Shown: positions 1 through 8,001 of the stretch, piece by piece
How positions within the stretch are numbered: position 1 is the first letter of the stretch
Layout: each line of letters opens with the position of its first letter
Source: an uncultured beta proteobacterium
GTDB taxonomy: Bacteria; Pseudomonadota; Gammaproteobacteria; Burkholderiales; SG8-39
Assembly (NCBI GenBank): GCA_902826155.1
Contig: CADEDU010000007.1
Location: 1-23,990, forward strand
DNA: 23,990 nucleotides
Direction of reading: 5' to 3'
The notes under the pieces: model-generated
Databases searched by the model: none
What the model saw: only the letters and a program-made list of their open reading frames with translations
What the model was told of the DNA's origin: nothing
Position numbers and translations under genes: made by a program

Positions 1-1
1 C

Positions 2-349
2 GCGCGTGCGATCAAATTCAAGGTCACGCCCAACTGGTGGATCGGCACCGACATCGTACTGATGAACGCGCAGGCCTTCGACGCGCTGGCGCCGGAGATG
101 AAGAAACTCCTGGTCGACACCATGCGCGACATCGAGCGTGAAACGCCCGCCTACTTCGAAGCCAAGGAGAAGGCCGAAGATGCGCTGCTCGCCAAAGCCA
201 ACGTCAAGAACATCGAGCTGTCGGGCGCGGATCTGGAGCGCATCAAGAAGCTCCACTGGGAGGAAGGCACCAAGGCCTTCCTGCTCTCGCGCTCGCCCAA
301 GTACGGGCAGCAGCTGAAGGACCTGATGGCGAAGTTCGCGCCGAAGTAG
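2..349 (+). CDS. TRAP transporter solute-binding protein DctP family, C-terminal part
   Basis: This is the 3' end of a gene that begins before the window; the reading frame is open from base 2 and ends with TAG at 349, giving 115 visible residues. The visible part is a soluble, mostly helical, lysine- and glutamate-rich tail. Together with the small and large TRAP permease genes directly downstream, this fits the C-terminal lobe of a DctP/TAXI-like periplasmic receptor that hands an organic acid to the DctQM permease. The ligand-binding arginine region is outside the window, so substrate class cannot be judged. The assignment rests more on gene order than on motifs. The first ATG in the window (62) is internal and is not the true start. 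Confidence 0.8.
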   Translation, partial: ARAIKFKVTPNWWIGTDIVLMNAQAFDALAPEMKKLLVDTMRDIERETPAYFEAKEKAEDALLAKANVKNIELSGADLERIKKLHWEEGTKAFLLSRSPKYGQQLKDLMAKFAPK

Positions 350-364
350 TGTGAAGGCAGCGCG

Positions 365-910
365 ATGAATGCCGCCCCAACCCCGTCTCTCTCCCACGGG
401 GGACGATCGGGCTGGGCGCGTACGGGCCGCGCGCTCGATGCGCTGGTCACCGCGCTCGCAACGCTTGCCGCCGCGATGGTCGTGGCCATGGTGCTCGCGG
501 TGCTCTACGAAGTACTGATGCGCTATCTGTTCAGCAAGCCGACGCGCTGGGTAATCGAATTCTGCGAGTACGCGCTGGTGTACGTCGCCTATCTGGCCGG
601 TGCCTGGGTGCTCAAGGAAGAAGGACACGTCAAGGTCGAGTTCGTGGTCGAGACCTTGCCGGCCGGCATCCAGCGTGCGCTCCACGTGATCACGTCGCTC
701 GTCGGCGCGGCGGTCTGCGGCACGATCGCCTGGGTGGGTACGACCTACGTGTGGGATCTCTTCAACAGCGGCGAGTTGCTGTTCCGCTCGGTGCAGGTGC
801 CCAAGTGGACGATCCTCGCCGTGGTGCCCTTCGGCATGGGGCTGCTCGCCGTCCAGTTCCTGCGCCGATCGTTCCGTAGCGCGCCAGTAGGCCCCGGCGG
901 CGGGTTCTGA
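365..910 (+). CDS. dctQ: TRAP transporter small permease, DctQ family
   Basis: The product is a 181-residue inner-membrane protein with four predicted hydrophobic segments, the usual size and topology for DctQ, the small subunit that supports the DctM channel in sodium-driven TRAP uptake. After the first membrane segment comes the family-typical stretch with RYLF, a tryptophan, FCEYALVYVAYLAGAW and then EEGHVKVE. An AAGG ribosome site at 353-356 lies 8 bases before the ATG. It starts 15 bases after the dctP stop and ends 3 bases before dctM, so the three are surely co-transcribed. The N-terminal ~20 residues are polar and poorly conserved, which is normal. Confidence 0.93.
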   Translation: MNAAPTPSLSHGGRSGWARTGRALDALVTALATLAAAMVVAMVLAVLYEVLMRYLFSKPTRWVIEFCEYALVYVAYLAGAWVLKEEGHVKVEFVVETLPAGIQRALHVITSLVGAAVCGTIAWVGTTYVWDLFNSGELLFRSVQVPKWTILAVVPFGMGLLAVQFLRRSFRSAPVGPGGGF

Positions 911-913
911 ACC

Positions 914-2221
914 ATGGAATGGTGGGGCTACCTCTCGATCATCCTGGTGCTGCTGACGCTGTTCTTCGTGTCGGGGCTGCCGGTCGCGTTCTCGTTCACG
1001 CTGTTCAACCTGATCGCCGCCTACTTGTGGATGGGCGGCACCGGTTCGTTTTCGCTGCTTGCGCTCTCGGCGTTCTCGAGCCTCGCGTCATTCCCGCTGG
1101 TTGCGGTGCCGCTGTTCATCCTCATGGGCGAGTTGCTGTTCCTGTCGGGCGTGGTGGGCGTGGTGCTCGACGCCGCCACCAAGTGGGTCGGACGTCTGCG
1201 CGGCAACCTGTCGATCGTGGCCGTCGCTGCAGGCACGATGTTCGGCACGATGAGCGGGTCGGCTGTATCCGGCGTCGCGGTGCTCGGTTCGACGCTCGCG
1301 CCCGAAATGCGCCGGCGCGGCTACGCGAAAGAGATGGCGCTCGGGCCGATTCTGGGCAGCGGTTGTCTGGCGATGATCATTCCGCCGAGCGTGCTCGCCG
1401 TGCTGCTCGGATCGCTCGGGCAGATTCCCGTGGGCGATCTGTTGATCGCCGGCATCTTTCCAGGTCTGCTGCTCGCATCGCTCTATGTGGGCTACATCCT
1501 GCTGCGTGTGCGACTGAACCCCGCGCTCGCGCCCGACAGCGCGGCCGACCGCCCCGCGCCGGGCGAGCGCATGCGCGCACTGCTGTCGGTGCTGCCGGTG
1601 CTGATCATCACGATGAGCGTTTGGGGGGTGATGCTGTTCGGCATCGCCACGCCGTCGGAGGCCGCAGCGATCGGCGTGATCGGTTCGCTGGTGGTAATGG
1701 CGATCTATCGCCGCATGAGTTGGAAAACGATCCGCGCGGCACTGATGGGAACGGTGAAGATCACCTCGATGGTGTTCCTGATCATCGCCAACGCGGCGGC
1801 GTTCGGGCAGATCCTCGCGTTCACCGGCACCTCGGCCAAGCTGGTGAGCTTCGTCACCGAGTCGGGGCTGTCACCACAGATGGTGTTGATCGGCATGATG
1901 CTCACGGCGATCGTGCTGGGCACGTTCCTGGACGAGTTGGCGCTGCTGATGATCAGCATCCCGATCTACATGCCGATCGTGAAAGCACTCGCGTTCGATC
2001 CGGTGTGGTTCGGCCTGCTGATGCTGCTGACGATCGAGGTGGCGACCATCTCGCCTCCGTACGGTCTGGCCTTGTTCGTGTTGAAAGGCGTGGTGCCCGA
2101 CGCCTCGATGACCGATGTGTGGAAGGCGAGCATCGCCTACATGACCCTGAGCATCTTCGCGATGGTGCTGATTTTCGTGTTCCCGCCGCTTGCCACCTGG
2201 CTGCCGAGCGTGATGCGTTGA
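914..2221 (+). CDS. dctM: TRAP transporter large permease, DctM family
   Basis: The 435-residue product is very hydrophobic, with about twelve membrane segments, and has the length of a typical DctM, the ion-coupled transport subunit. The GTMSGSAVSGVAVLGS stretch near residues 110-126 and a later LGTFLDELALLMI segment are typical of the two repeated halves of this family. The ATG at 914 follows the dctQ stop by three bases; translational coupling is likely because no strong ribosome site is visible. An open frame in +2 over the same bases is a shadow. The substrate is unknown; the neighbouring epimerase and amidohydrolase suggest an organic acid that is then broken down. Confidence 0.95.
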   Translation: MEWWGYLSIILVLLTLFFVSGLPVAFSFTLFNLIAAYLWMGGTGSFSLLALSAFSSLASFPLVAVPLFILMGELLFLSGVVGVVLDAATKWVGRLRGNLSIVAVAAGTMFGTMSGSAVSGVAVLGSTLAPEMRRRGYAKEMALGPILGSGCLAMIIPPSVLAVLLGSLGQIPVGDLLIAGIFPGLLLASLYVGYILLRVRLNPALAPDSAADRPAPGERMRALLSVLPVLIITMSVWGVMLFGIATPSEAAAIGVIGSLVVMAIYRRMSWKTIRAALMGTVKITSMVFLIIANAAAFGQILAFTGTSAKLVSFVTESGLSPQMVLIGMMLTAIVLGTFLDELALLMISIPIYMPIVKALAFDPVWFGLLMLLTIEVATISPPYGLALFVLKGVVPDASMTDVWKASIAYMTLSIFAMVLIFVFPPLATWLPSVMR

Positions 2222-2243
2222 CAACAGTGGAAGGAGAAATCCC

Positions 2244-3224
2244 ATGGCCGTGCTGCTGATCGGTGCCGGACTCGTCGGTTCGCAGATTGCGCGCATTCTG
2301 GTCGAGCGCGGCGAGCGGCCGGTGCTGATGGATCGGGCCCCGCAACCGGCCGCGCTCGGCGACATCGTCGATCTGAACAAGGTGCGCCTGGTTGAAGGCG
2401 ACGTGCTGCGGCCGTTCTCGCTCACGCAGATCATCCGCGACGAGAATATCGACGAGATCATCCACATGGCCGCCAACCCGATGCTCACCATCGGCGCGCA
2501 GCGCGACCCGTATGCCGCGATCAACCTGAACATCATGGGCACGACCAACGTGCTCGAAGCGGCGCGCGTGCACAAAGTCAAGCGCGTGGTGGTCGCCAGC
2601 TCCAACGTGCTCAATCACCACATCGCCGGCGGCGAAGGCCAGGGCAATCCGGCGCACGAGGAGGCGTTCCCGCGACCGATCAGTTTCTACTCGGCGTGCA
2701 AGCAAGCGGTCGAGAACATCGGCCTCAACTACGCGCGCTGGTGCGGCGTGGAGTTCGCAGGCGTTCGCTACGGCGCGGTGGCCGGACCTTGGAGCGGCGC
2801 CGGCGGTGGTGGGCCGAGCAACGTTTTTCTCAGCCTGATCGGCAACGCACTGAAGGGCGAGGAAGGCGTCGTGCCCGCCGCGACGATGGAGTGGGTGTAC
2901 TCGAAGGATGCGGCGCACGGCACGGTGCTGGCGCTGCGCACGCCGCAACTCAGTCGGCGCATCTTCAACTTGACGATGGGACGGCTGACCACCCCCGACG
3001 ATCTCGTCGCAACGGTGAAAGCGGTGATCCCCAACGCGCGGCTGCGCATCGATCAGCCCAACAACGCTACGCCGGCGCTGCAGAACATGACCTATCACTC
3101 CGATCTGAGCACGGCGAAATCGGTGCTCGGCTTCGAACCGAGATTCCAGATGACCGATGCGGTGCGCGACATGGTGGAGTGGTTTCGCGGACGGGCATCG
3201 TCCAGGTATAGCGGGTCTAAGTAA
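2244..3224 (+). CDS. NAD-dependent epimerase/dehydratase, extended SDR family
   Basis: The 326-residue protein opens with the Rossmann glycine motif GAGLVG (residues 7-12), the NAD-binding signature of extended short-chain dehydrogenases. The catalytic Y149-xxx-K153 pair sits in FYSACK, and a serine pair (119-120) precedes it as expected. A conserved HMAANP segment (74-79) matches the adenine-ribose side of the family. It therefore acts on a nucleotide sugar, sugar acid or related hydroxy compound with NAD(P), but the exact substrate cannot be read. An AAGGAG ribosome site lies just before the ATG. It is 22 bases after dctM and 13 before the amidohydrolase, so it belongs to the TRAP operon. 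Confidence 0.9.
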   Translation: MAVLLIGAGLVGSQIARILVERGERPVLMDRAPQPAALGDIVDLNKVRLVEGDVLRPFSLTQIIRDENIDEIIHMAANPMLTIGAQRDPYAAINLNIMGTTNVLEAARVHKVKRVVVASSNVLNHHIAGGEGQGNPAHEEAFPRPISFYSACKQAVENIGLNYARWCGVEFAGVRYGAVAGPWSGAGGGGPSNVFLSLIGNALKGEEGVVPAATMEWVYSKDAAHGTVLALRTPQLSRRIFNLTMGRLTTPDDLVATVKAVIPNARLRIDQPNNATPALQNMTYHSDLSTAKSVLGFEPRFQMTDAVRDMVEWFRGRASSRYSGSK

Positions 3225-3237
3225 ACAGGAGCTCACC

Positions 3238-4305
3238 ATGACCACACGCCCCAACCGCATTCTCGACGCCGACGGCCACGTGATCGAGCGCGACAGCGAG
3301 ATCTTCGAGTACCTGGAAGCGCCCTATCGCAACACCACCGTGCTCGGCTATCCGTTCTTCCCGACGCTCGACGGCTACAACCGCGGCGCGCTACTGGCAC
3401 GCCTGGGTCTGTACCAGTCCTACGAGATCACGCCGCAGGTGTGGATCGACGCGCTCGACAAGGCGAATCTCGAATCGACCGTGCTCTATCCCACCGCGGG
3501 CCTGTCGTTCAACATGATCCAGGATTCGCAGTGGGCGATTGCACTCGCCCGCGCCTACAACAACTGGTTCACCGACCGCTATCACAAGAAAGACAAGCGG
3601 TTGCGCGGCATGGCGCTGTTGCCATTGCAGGACGTGCCGGCAGCTGTGAAGGAGTTGCGCCGCGCCGTAACCGAACTTGGCATGGTCGGCGTGTGCCTGC
3701 CTGCGAACAGCGCCGAGATCGGTGTGCGCCGCGCACTCGGCCATCCGGAGTTCTGGCCGATCTACGAAGAGGCCGAACGCCTGAACGTGCCGATTGCCAC
3801 GCACGGTGCGCCGTCAATGAACCTTGGCATCAACTCGTTCAGTCACTTCGCGATGACCGGCGCGCTGGAACATCCGATCGCGCAGATGATCCAGATCACC
3901 AGCTTCGTGTTCGAAGGCGTGTTCGACCGTTTCAAGGAACTGCGCGTCGGTTTTCTCGAGGCGGGCACCGGCTGGGTGCCGTACATGATCGACCGGCTCG
4001 ATCGCTACTTCGGCATGGCCAAGAACGGCTATCGCGAATACTCCGAGCACATGAAAACCAAGCCGAGCGAGGTGTTCGCCTCAGGCCGGCTCTACTTCAG
4101 CTGCGAAGGCGGCGAGCCCTCGCTGCGCAACCTGGTCGATCGCATCGGCCACAAGGGCCTGTTGTTCGCGTCCGACTATCCGCACGAGTCGAACATCGAA
4201 CACGCCATGCGCGACGTCGAAGAAATGCTCGAGCGCGATGACATTTCGGAAGAAGCCAAGCAAGGCATCTTCTGCGACAACGTGGAGCGGTTCTACGCTC
4301 GGTAG
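3238..4305 (+). CDS. Amidohydrolase_2-family metal-dependent hydrolase or decarboxylase
   Basis: The 355-residue protein has the TIM-barrel amidohydrolase_2 layout: an early D10-x-D-G-H14 metal motif, ATHG (187-190) supplying a central histidine, and FASDYPHE near residues 310-317 with the catalytic aspartate D313. Relatives include ACMSD-type decarboxylases and hydrolases of aromatic breakdown such as ring-opened acids. I chose the ATG at 3238 because AGGAG (3227-3231) lies 6 bases upstream; the frame is open to an ATG at 3157, but that would overlap the upstream gene. It is the last gene of the TRAP operon and ends 11 bases from the convergent flavoprotein gene. A decarboxylase is as likely as a hydrolase. 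Confidence 0.9.
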   Translation: MTTRPNRILDADGHVIERDSEIFEYLEAPYRNTTVLGYPFFPTLDGYNRGALLARLGLYQSYEITPQVWIDALDKANLESTVLYPTAGLSFNMIQDSQWAIALARAYNNWFTDRYHKKDKRLRGMALLPLQDVPAAVKELRRAVTELGMVGVCLPANSAEIGVRRALGHPEFWPIYEEAERLNVPIATHGAPSMNLGINSFSHFAMTGALEHPIAQMIQITSFVFEGVFDRFKELRVGFLEAGTGWVPYMIDRLDRYFGMAKNGYREYSEHMKTKPSEVFASGRLYFSCEGGEPSLRNLVDRIGHKGLLFASDYPHESNIEHAMRDVEEMLERDDISEEAKQGIFCDNVERFYAR

Positions 4306-4316
4306 CCGCGCCGCGG

Positions 4317-5945
4317 TCAGCCCGAGCGCCAGCCCAGCACGCGAGCAAACACGGCGTCCGCTGCTTGCGCGCCGTCGATCGAATCGCCGCGCCAGGCGAC
4401 ATGCTGATCCGGCCGCACCAGTACGAGCGCGCGTTCATACATAGCAGCCAGCCGCGCTTCTTCGATACGCAGCACCGTAAGCGGCACACGTCGCTTGCGT
4501 GCCGCCTCCTCGAACGCGCTCGTTTGCGCATTGCCAAAAGCAAGCAGCGTGAACCCGTCGCCGAGTGCATCGAACAGCAAGCGCCCGTCGGCCAGATGCA
4601 CGCTCGGCAGCCGCGTGCCCGGCGTAGTGCTGGGTGTGTAATGCAACGGATCGTCTTGCCATGCGCCGTCGTCGTGGCAGATCACCGGCGAGTCGCGGTA
4701 GCAGTAGCCCCATTCGATGCCCCAGCTCTCGTTTTCCGCATTCCCCAGTTGCGCGATCGCAGCGCCCACCTCGGCCCGCGCCGCGTCGCCACGCGGGCTC
4801 GGATCGAACAGCCGCTCCTCATTGGCCCGGTACAGTGCCCCGACCTTCTGTCGAACGCCGGTGTGACGCTTCGATCCCTGCAGATTGCGCGCGCCGATCG
4901 GGCGCCGCTCCGCGTCGTAGCTGGCGAGCAGGTTCGGGCCAGCGAAACCGTGATGGACCATCGCGAGCTTCCAGGCGATATCCATCGCATCGCCGATGCC
5001 GGTGTTCATGCCGTACCCCCCGGTGGGGTTGTACTGATGCGCAGCGTCGCCGGCAAGAAACACGCGGCCGCGACCATACGATTCGGCCAGCAGCAGATGC
5101 GGCGTCCACGCGCTGGTGAACAGGATCTCGTAATCGAAGTCGCGCCCTGCCAGTCGGCGCATCAGGAAGTGCGGATCGACTTGCGGGTCGGTCATCTCCA
5201 GGAACCCCGGAATGCCCGTCTGCAGCGTCCAGGTGTCGTGGTCGTCCTGCGCGATGATCGTGCCGTGCAGCGACTGACTGTGCCAGGTGACGCCGCGGTG
5301 CTGCAGCACATCGAGCGCGCGCGAGCGGAAGTGCACCATGAAGCGATGGCCGATGCGCGGCGTGCCTTCGAGCCGGATGTCGAGCGCGCTACGGGTAGTA
5401 CTGGCGCCACCATCGCAGCCCACGAGATACCCTGCATGCACCTCTTCGAGCGCCCCGCTCGCCTCGTCGCGCACCACGGCGGTCACGCCCTCGGCGTCCT
5501 GACTGAACGATTCCAGCGCGAAGCCGAATCGGGTGGTGACTCCAGGAGTTGCCAGCAACCGACGCTTGAGCTCCGGCTCGATCACCACCTGCGACACGCG
5601 CATCGCCGGCTCGGCCGGTTGTGAGCCATCGTTCTGCTCGCGACTTCTCTGCCGCCACTGCGCAGCGCTGGGGTAGCGGAAGCGATGCAACTCGTGGCCG
5701 ACAAGCGTCGTCACCCATGCCACGTCAAAGCAGTTCGCTTCGGGCACCGCCACGCGTCGCAGTGCATCGCTCACGCCCAGCCGCCGAAACAGCTCCATGC
5801 TGCGCGCGTTGGTGATGTCCATCTTCGGAAATTTCGTGGTTTCGGTGGCGCGCTCGATCAGCATGCACTTCACCCCGCGCCGCGCGAGTTCCAGGCCCAA
5901 CGTGAGCCCGACCGGACCACCGCCAGCAATCAGAACGGGAACCAT
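4317..5945 (-). CDS. Class A FAD-dependent aromatic monooxygenase, MhpA/PheA-like
   Basis: The 542-residue protein has the three marks of NAD(P)H-dependent aromatic hydroxylases (PF01494). These are a GxGxxG FAD site (G8-G10-G13), the DG motif (VGCDGG around 176-180) and the second FAD motif with GDAAH (299-303) followed by NPTGGYGMNTGIGDA. The ~150-residue C-terminal extension, weakly thioredoxin-like, is typical of the MhpA and phenol-hydroxylase branch rather than of the shorter salicylate hydroxylases. The ATG at 5945 was chosen because the protein begins directly with the FAD-binding strand and GGAG lies 9 bases upstream; the frame stays open far upstream without protein-like sequence. 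It is convergent with the amidohydrolase and divergent from the CocE-type hydrolase. Confidence 0.93.
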   Translation of the reverse strand: MVPVLIAGGGPVGLTLGLELARRGVKCMLIERATETTKFPKMDITNARSMELFRRLGVSDALRRVAVPEANCFDVAWVTTLVGHELHRFRYPSAAQWRQRSREQNDGSQPAEPAMRVSQVVIEPELKRRLLATPGVTTRFGFALESFSQDAEGVTAVVRDEASGALEEVHAGYLVGCDGGASTTRSALDIRLEGTPRIGHRFMVHFRSRALDVLQHRGVTWHSQSLHGTIIAQDDHDTWTLQTGIPGFLEMTDPQVDPHFLMRRLAGRDFDYEILFTSAWTPHLLLAESYGRGRVFLAGDAAHQYNPTGGYGMNTGIGDAMDIAWKLAMVHHGFAGPNLLASYDAERRPIGARNLQGSKRHTGVRQKVGALYRANEERLFDPSPRGDAARAEVGAAIAQLGNAENESWGIEWGYCYRDSPVICHDDGAWQDDPLHYTPSTTPGTRLPSVHLADGRLLFDALGDGFTLLAFGNAQTSAFEEAARKRRVPLTVLRIEEARLAAMYERALVLVRPDQHVAWRGDSIDGAQAADAVFARVLGWRSG

Positions 5946-6022
5946 CGGAATCTGCTCCAGCAGATGCAATGCCGCCGATTCTGCTTGAGGACCGAGGCAG
6001 ATGCAGAAGAACGAGGCTCGCT

Positions 6023-6039
6023 GCACAGCCCGGTTGTGC
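6023..6039. promoter_or_regulatory. Inverted repeat in divergent promoter region, possible operator
   Basis: In the 198-base gap between the divergent flavoprotein and hydrolase genes, GCACA and TGTGC face each other over a 7-base centre; two further inner pairs (one G-T) are possible. Its place about 80 bases before the flavoprotein start and 105 before the hydrolase start suits a shared operator. No regulator gene is adjacent, and short dyads are common in GC-rich DNA. No convincing -35/-10 pair was found in this gap. Confidence 0.25.
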
Positions 6040-6143
6040 GGGCGACACTCCTGAGCGTTCGTACGCCGCCAGACGCGCACTTGGCGATTACAGCCACCGC
6101 CGGCACACTTCGCGCCACGCACCCACCACCAACGGAGCACACC

Positions 6144-7910
6144 ATGACCGGCACGAGTGCCGCGGCCCGCAGCGAAGTGCGCGACGGCATGCAGATCGAC
6201 TGGGACGTCGCCATCGCGATGGACGACGGCGTTGCCATGCGTGCCGACGTGTTCCGGCCGGCGAAGTCCGGCAAGTTTCCGGTCATCATCAGCTACGGCC
6301 CGTACGCCAAGAATCTCGCATTCCAGACCGGCTACAAGAGTCAGTGGGTGCGGGTCGTCGCGGCCGTCCCCGAGATCGAGCAAGGCTCGACCAACAAGTA
6401 CCAGAACTGGGAGCTCGTCGATCCCGAGCGCTGGGTGCCCGATGGGTACGCGATCGTGCGCGTCGACAGCCGCGGGACCGGCTGCTCCCCCGGCTATGTC
6501 GATCCGTGGAGTCAGCGCGAGACGCAGGACTTCGCGCAATGCATCGAGTGGGCAGGCTCGCAGCCGTGGTCCAACGGCAAGGTCGGCATCAACGGCATTT
6601 CCTACTACGCGATGAACCAGTGGCAGGTCGCGGCGCTCAGACCAAAGCATCTCGCCGCGCTATGCATCTGGGAGGGTTCGTTCGATCACTACCGCGAGGT
6701 CGCACGACACGGCGGCATCCTGAGCACGTTCATCGAGAGCTGGTACCGCCGACAGGTGGCGAGCGTGCAGCACGGGCTGGGCGAGCAAGGCGGCCGTAGT
6801 CCGGTGCACGGGGGTCTGGTCACCGGCCCCGATACGCTGAGCCCTGAGCAGCTGGCGAAGAACCAGCGCGACATCGTCGCCGAGGTGCGCACCCGCCAAC
6901 TGCTCGACGACTATTACCTCGATCACAGCGGCAAGCCCGAGCAGATCGAGGTGCCGACGCTATCTGCCGGCAACTGGGGCGGCCAGGGCCTGCATCCGCA
7001 CGGCAACATCGAGGGCTATCTCGCTTGCGGCGCGAAACAGAAATGGCTCGAGATGCACGGCGATACGCACTTCACGCTGTTCTACGCCAGACACGGCGAA
7101 GACATGCAGCGACGCTTCTTCGGCCACTTCCTCAAAGGCGAGCAGACCGGTTGGGAGAACCAGCCGCCGGTCGAGTTGCAGATCCGCTACCCGGGCGAGA
7201 AGTTCGTGCGCCGCGCCGAGAAGGAGTGGCCGCTCGCGCGCACCGCGTGGACGAAGTTCTATCTTGATCCGGCGACCAAGGGCTGGGGCCCGACCGAACC
7301 CAAAACAACGGCAACGACGCTCACCTACGATACGGATGGCGACGGCCTCACGTTCTCGATGTCCGCGATGACCGAGCCGATGGAGATCACCGGGCCTATA
7401 GCGGCGAAGCTGTGGATCTCCTCGGCGACGACGGATGCCGACTTCATCCTCGCGCTGCGGCTGATCGACCCGGGTGGCAAGGAGGTCACGTTCATCGGCT
7501 CCAACGATCCCCGCACGCCGATCGCGCTCGGTTGGCTCAGGGCCTCGCACCGGAAACTCGATCCGAAAAAGTCGAAACCGTACCGCCCGTGGCACACGCA
7601 CGACGAGAAGCAGCGGCTCGTACCGGGCGAAATCTACGAAATCGACGTCGAGGTCTGGCCGACCTGCATCGTCATCCCGCCGGGCTATCGCCTCGCACTC
7701 AACGTGCGCGGCAAAGACTACGAAGTGGACGGCACGGTCGCGCATGTGCCGTTCTCGCCTTATCCGATGAAGGGCGTCGGCCCGTTCCGCCACGACGACC
7801 CGAACGACCGCCCGGACTCCATCTTCAAGACCAGAAACACGCTGCACTTCGCGCCAGGAAAGATGCCGTACGTGCTGATGCCGGTGATTCCAGGCGCGCG
7901 GATGCCCTGA
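6144..7910 (+). CDS. CocE/NonD-family alpha/beta hydrolase (X-Pro dipeptidyl-peptidase-like)
   Basis: The 588-residue protein has the three-part layout of CocE-type hydrolases. First comes an alpha/beta-hydrolase core with the nucleophile in GISYYAMNQW (S153) and a likely oxyanion tyrosine Y54 in YGPYAK. A helical cap follows, and then a C-terminal jelly-roll domain from about residue 330. Such enzymes cleave esters or amides. The place where CocE has its acid residue (GWYD) here reads GNWGGQG (276-282), so the usual aspartate is absent; H305 or H309 could be the catalytic histidine. The ATG at 6144 has GGAG at 6134-6137. It may be exported or cytosolic; no signal peptide is seen. Confidence 0.9.
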   Translation: MTGTSAAARSEVRDGMQIDWDVAIAMDDGVAMRADVFRPAKSGKFPVIISYGPYAKNLAFQTGYKSQWVRVVAAVPEIEQGSTNKYQNWELVDPERWVPDGYAIVRVDSRGTGCSPGYVDPWSQRETQDFAQCIEWAGSQPWSNGKVGINGISYYAMNQWQVAALRPKHLAALCIWEGSFDHYREVARHGGILSTFIESWYRRQVASVQHGLGEQGGRSPVHGGLVTGPDTLSPEQLAKNQRDIVAEVRTRQLLDDYYLDHSGKPEQIEVPTLSAGNWGGQGLHPHGNIEGYLACGAKQKWLEMHGDTHFTLFYARHGEDMQRRFFGHFLKGEQTGWENQPPVELQIRYPGEKFVRRAEKEWPLARTAWTKFYLDPATKGWGPTEPKTTATTLTYDTDGDGLTFSMSAMTEPMEITGPIAAKLWISSATTDADFILALRLIDPGGKEVTFIGSNDPRTPIALGWLRASHRKLDPKKSKPYRPWHTHDEKQRLVPGEIYEIDVEVWPTCIVIPPGYRLALNVRGKDYEVDGTVAHVPFSPYPMKGVGPFRHDDPNDRPDSIFKTRNTLHFAPGKMPYVLMPVIPGARMP

Positions 7911-7969
7911 GTCGTCCGTGCGTGGCGATGCGACGCGCCGGGACACTGACTCAGCGACCCGCGGTTACC

Positions 7970-8001
7970 GCGTCATCGCGTAACTGCGTCTCTGCGTCAC
8001 T
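7970..8001. repeat. Four imperfect 8-bp tandem repeats
   Basis: The units are GCGTCATC, GCGTAACT, GCGTCTCT and GCGTCACT, head to tail. They lie in the 86-base convergent gap after the CocE-type hydrolase and run five bases into the end of the methyltransferase gene, including its stop codon. A short hairpin, CGCGG-TTA-CCGCG (7960-7972), lies directly before them and could act as a weak terminator, although no T run follows. Confidence 0.5.

Noticed and set aside
919..2259. Long plus-strand frame overlapping dctM
   Set aside because: The translation is arginine-rich and without structure, typical of an out-of-frame reading of GC-rich coding DNA; dctM has clear family motifs.
1953..3260. Long minus-strand frame opposite the epimerase
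   Set aside because: It is histidine- and arginine-rich with no motif, while the plus strand has a complete SDR protein.
5946..6650. N-terminal extension of the flavoprotein gene (long open frame on the minus strand)
   Set aside because: It is the shadow of the CocE-type gene; the FAD-binding strand starts at the chosen ATG, which has a ribosome site.
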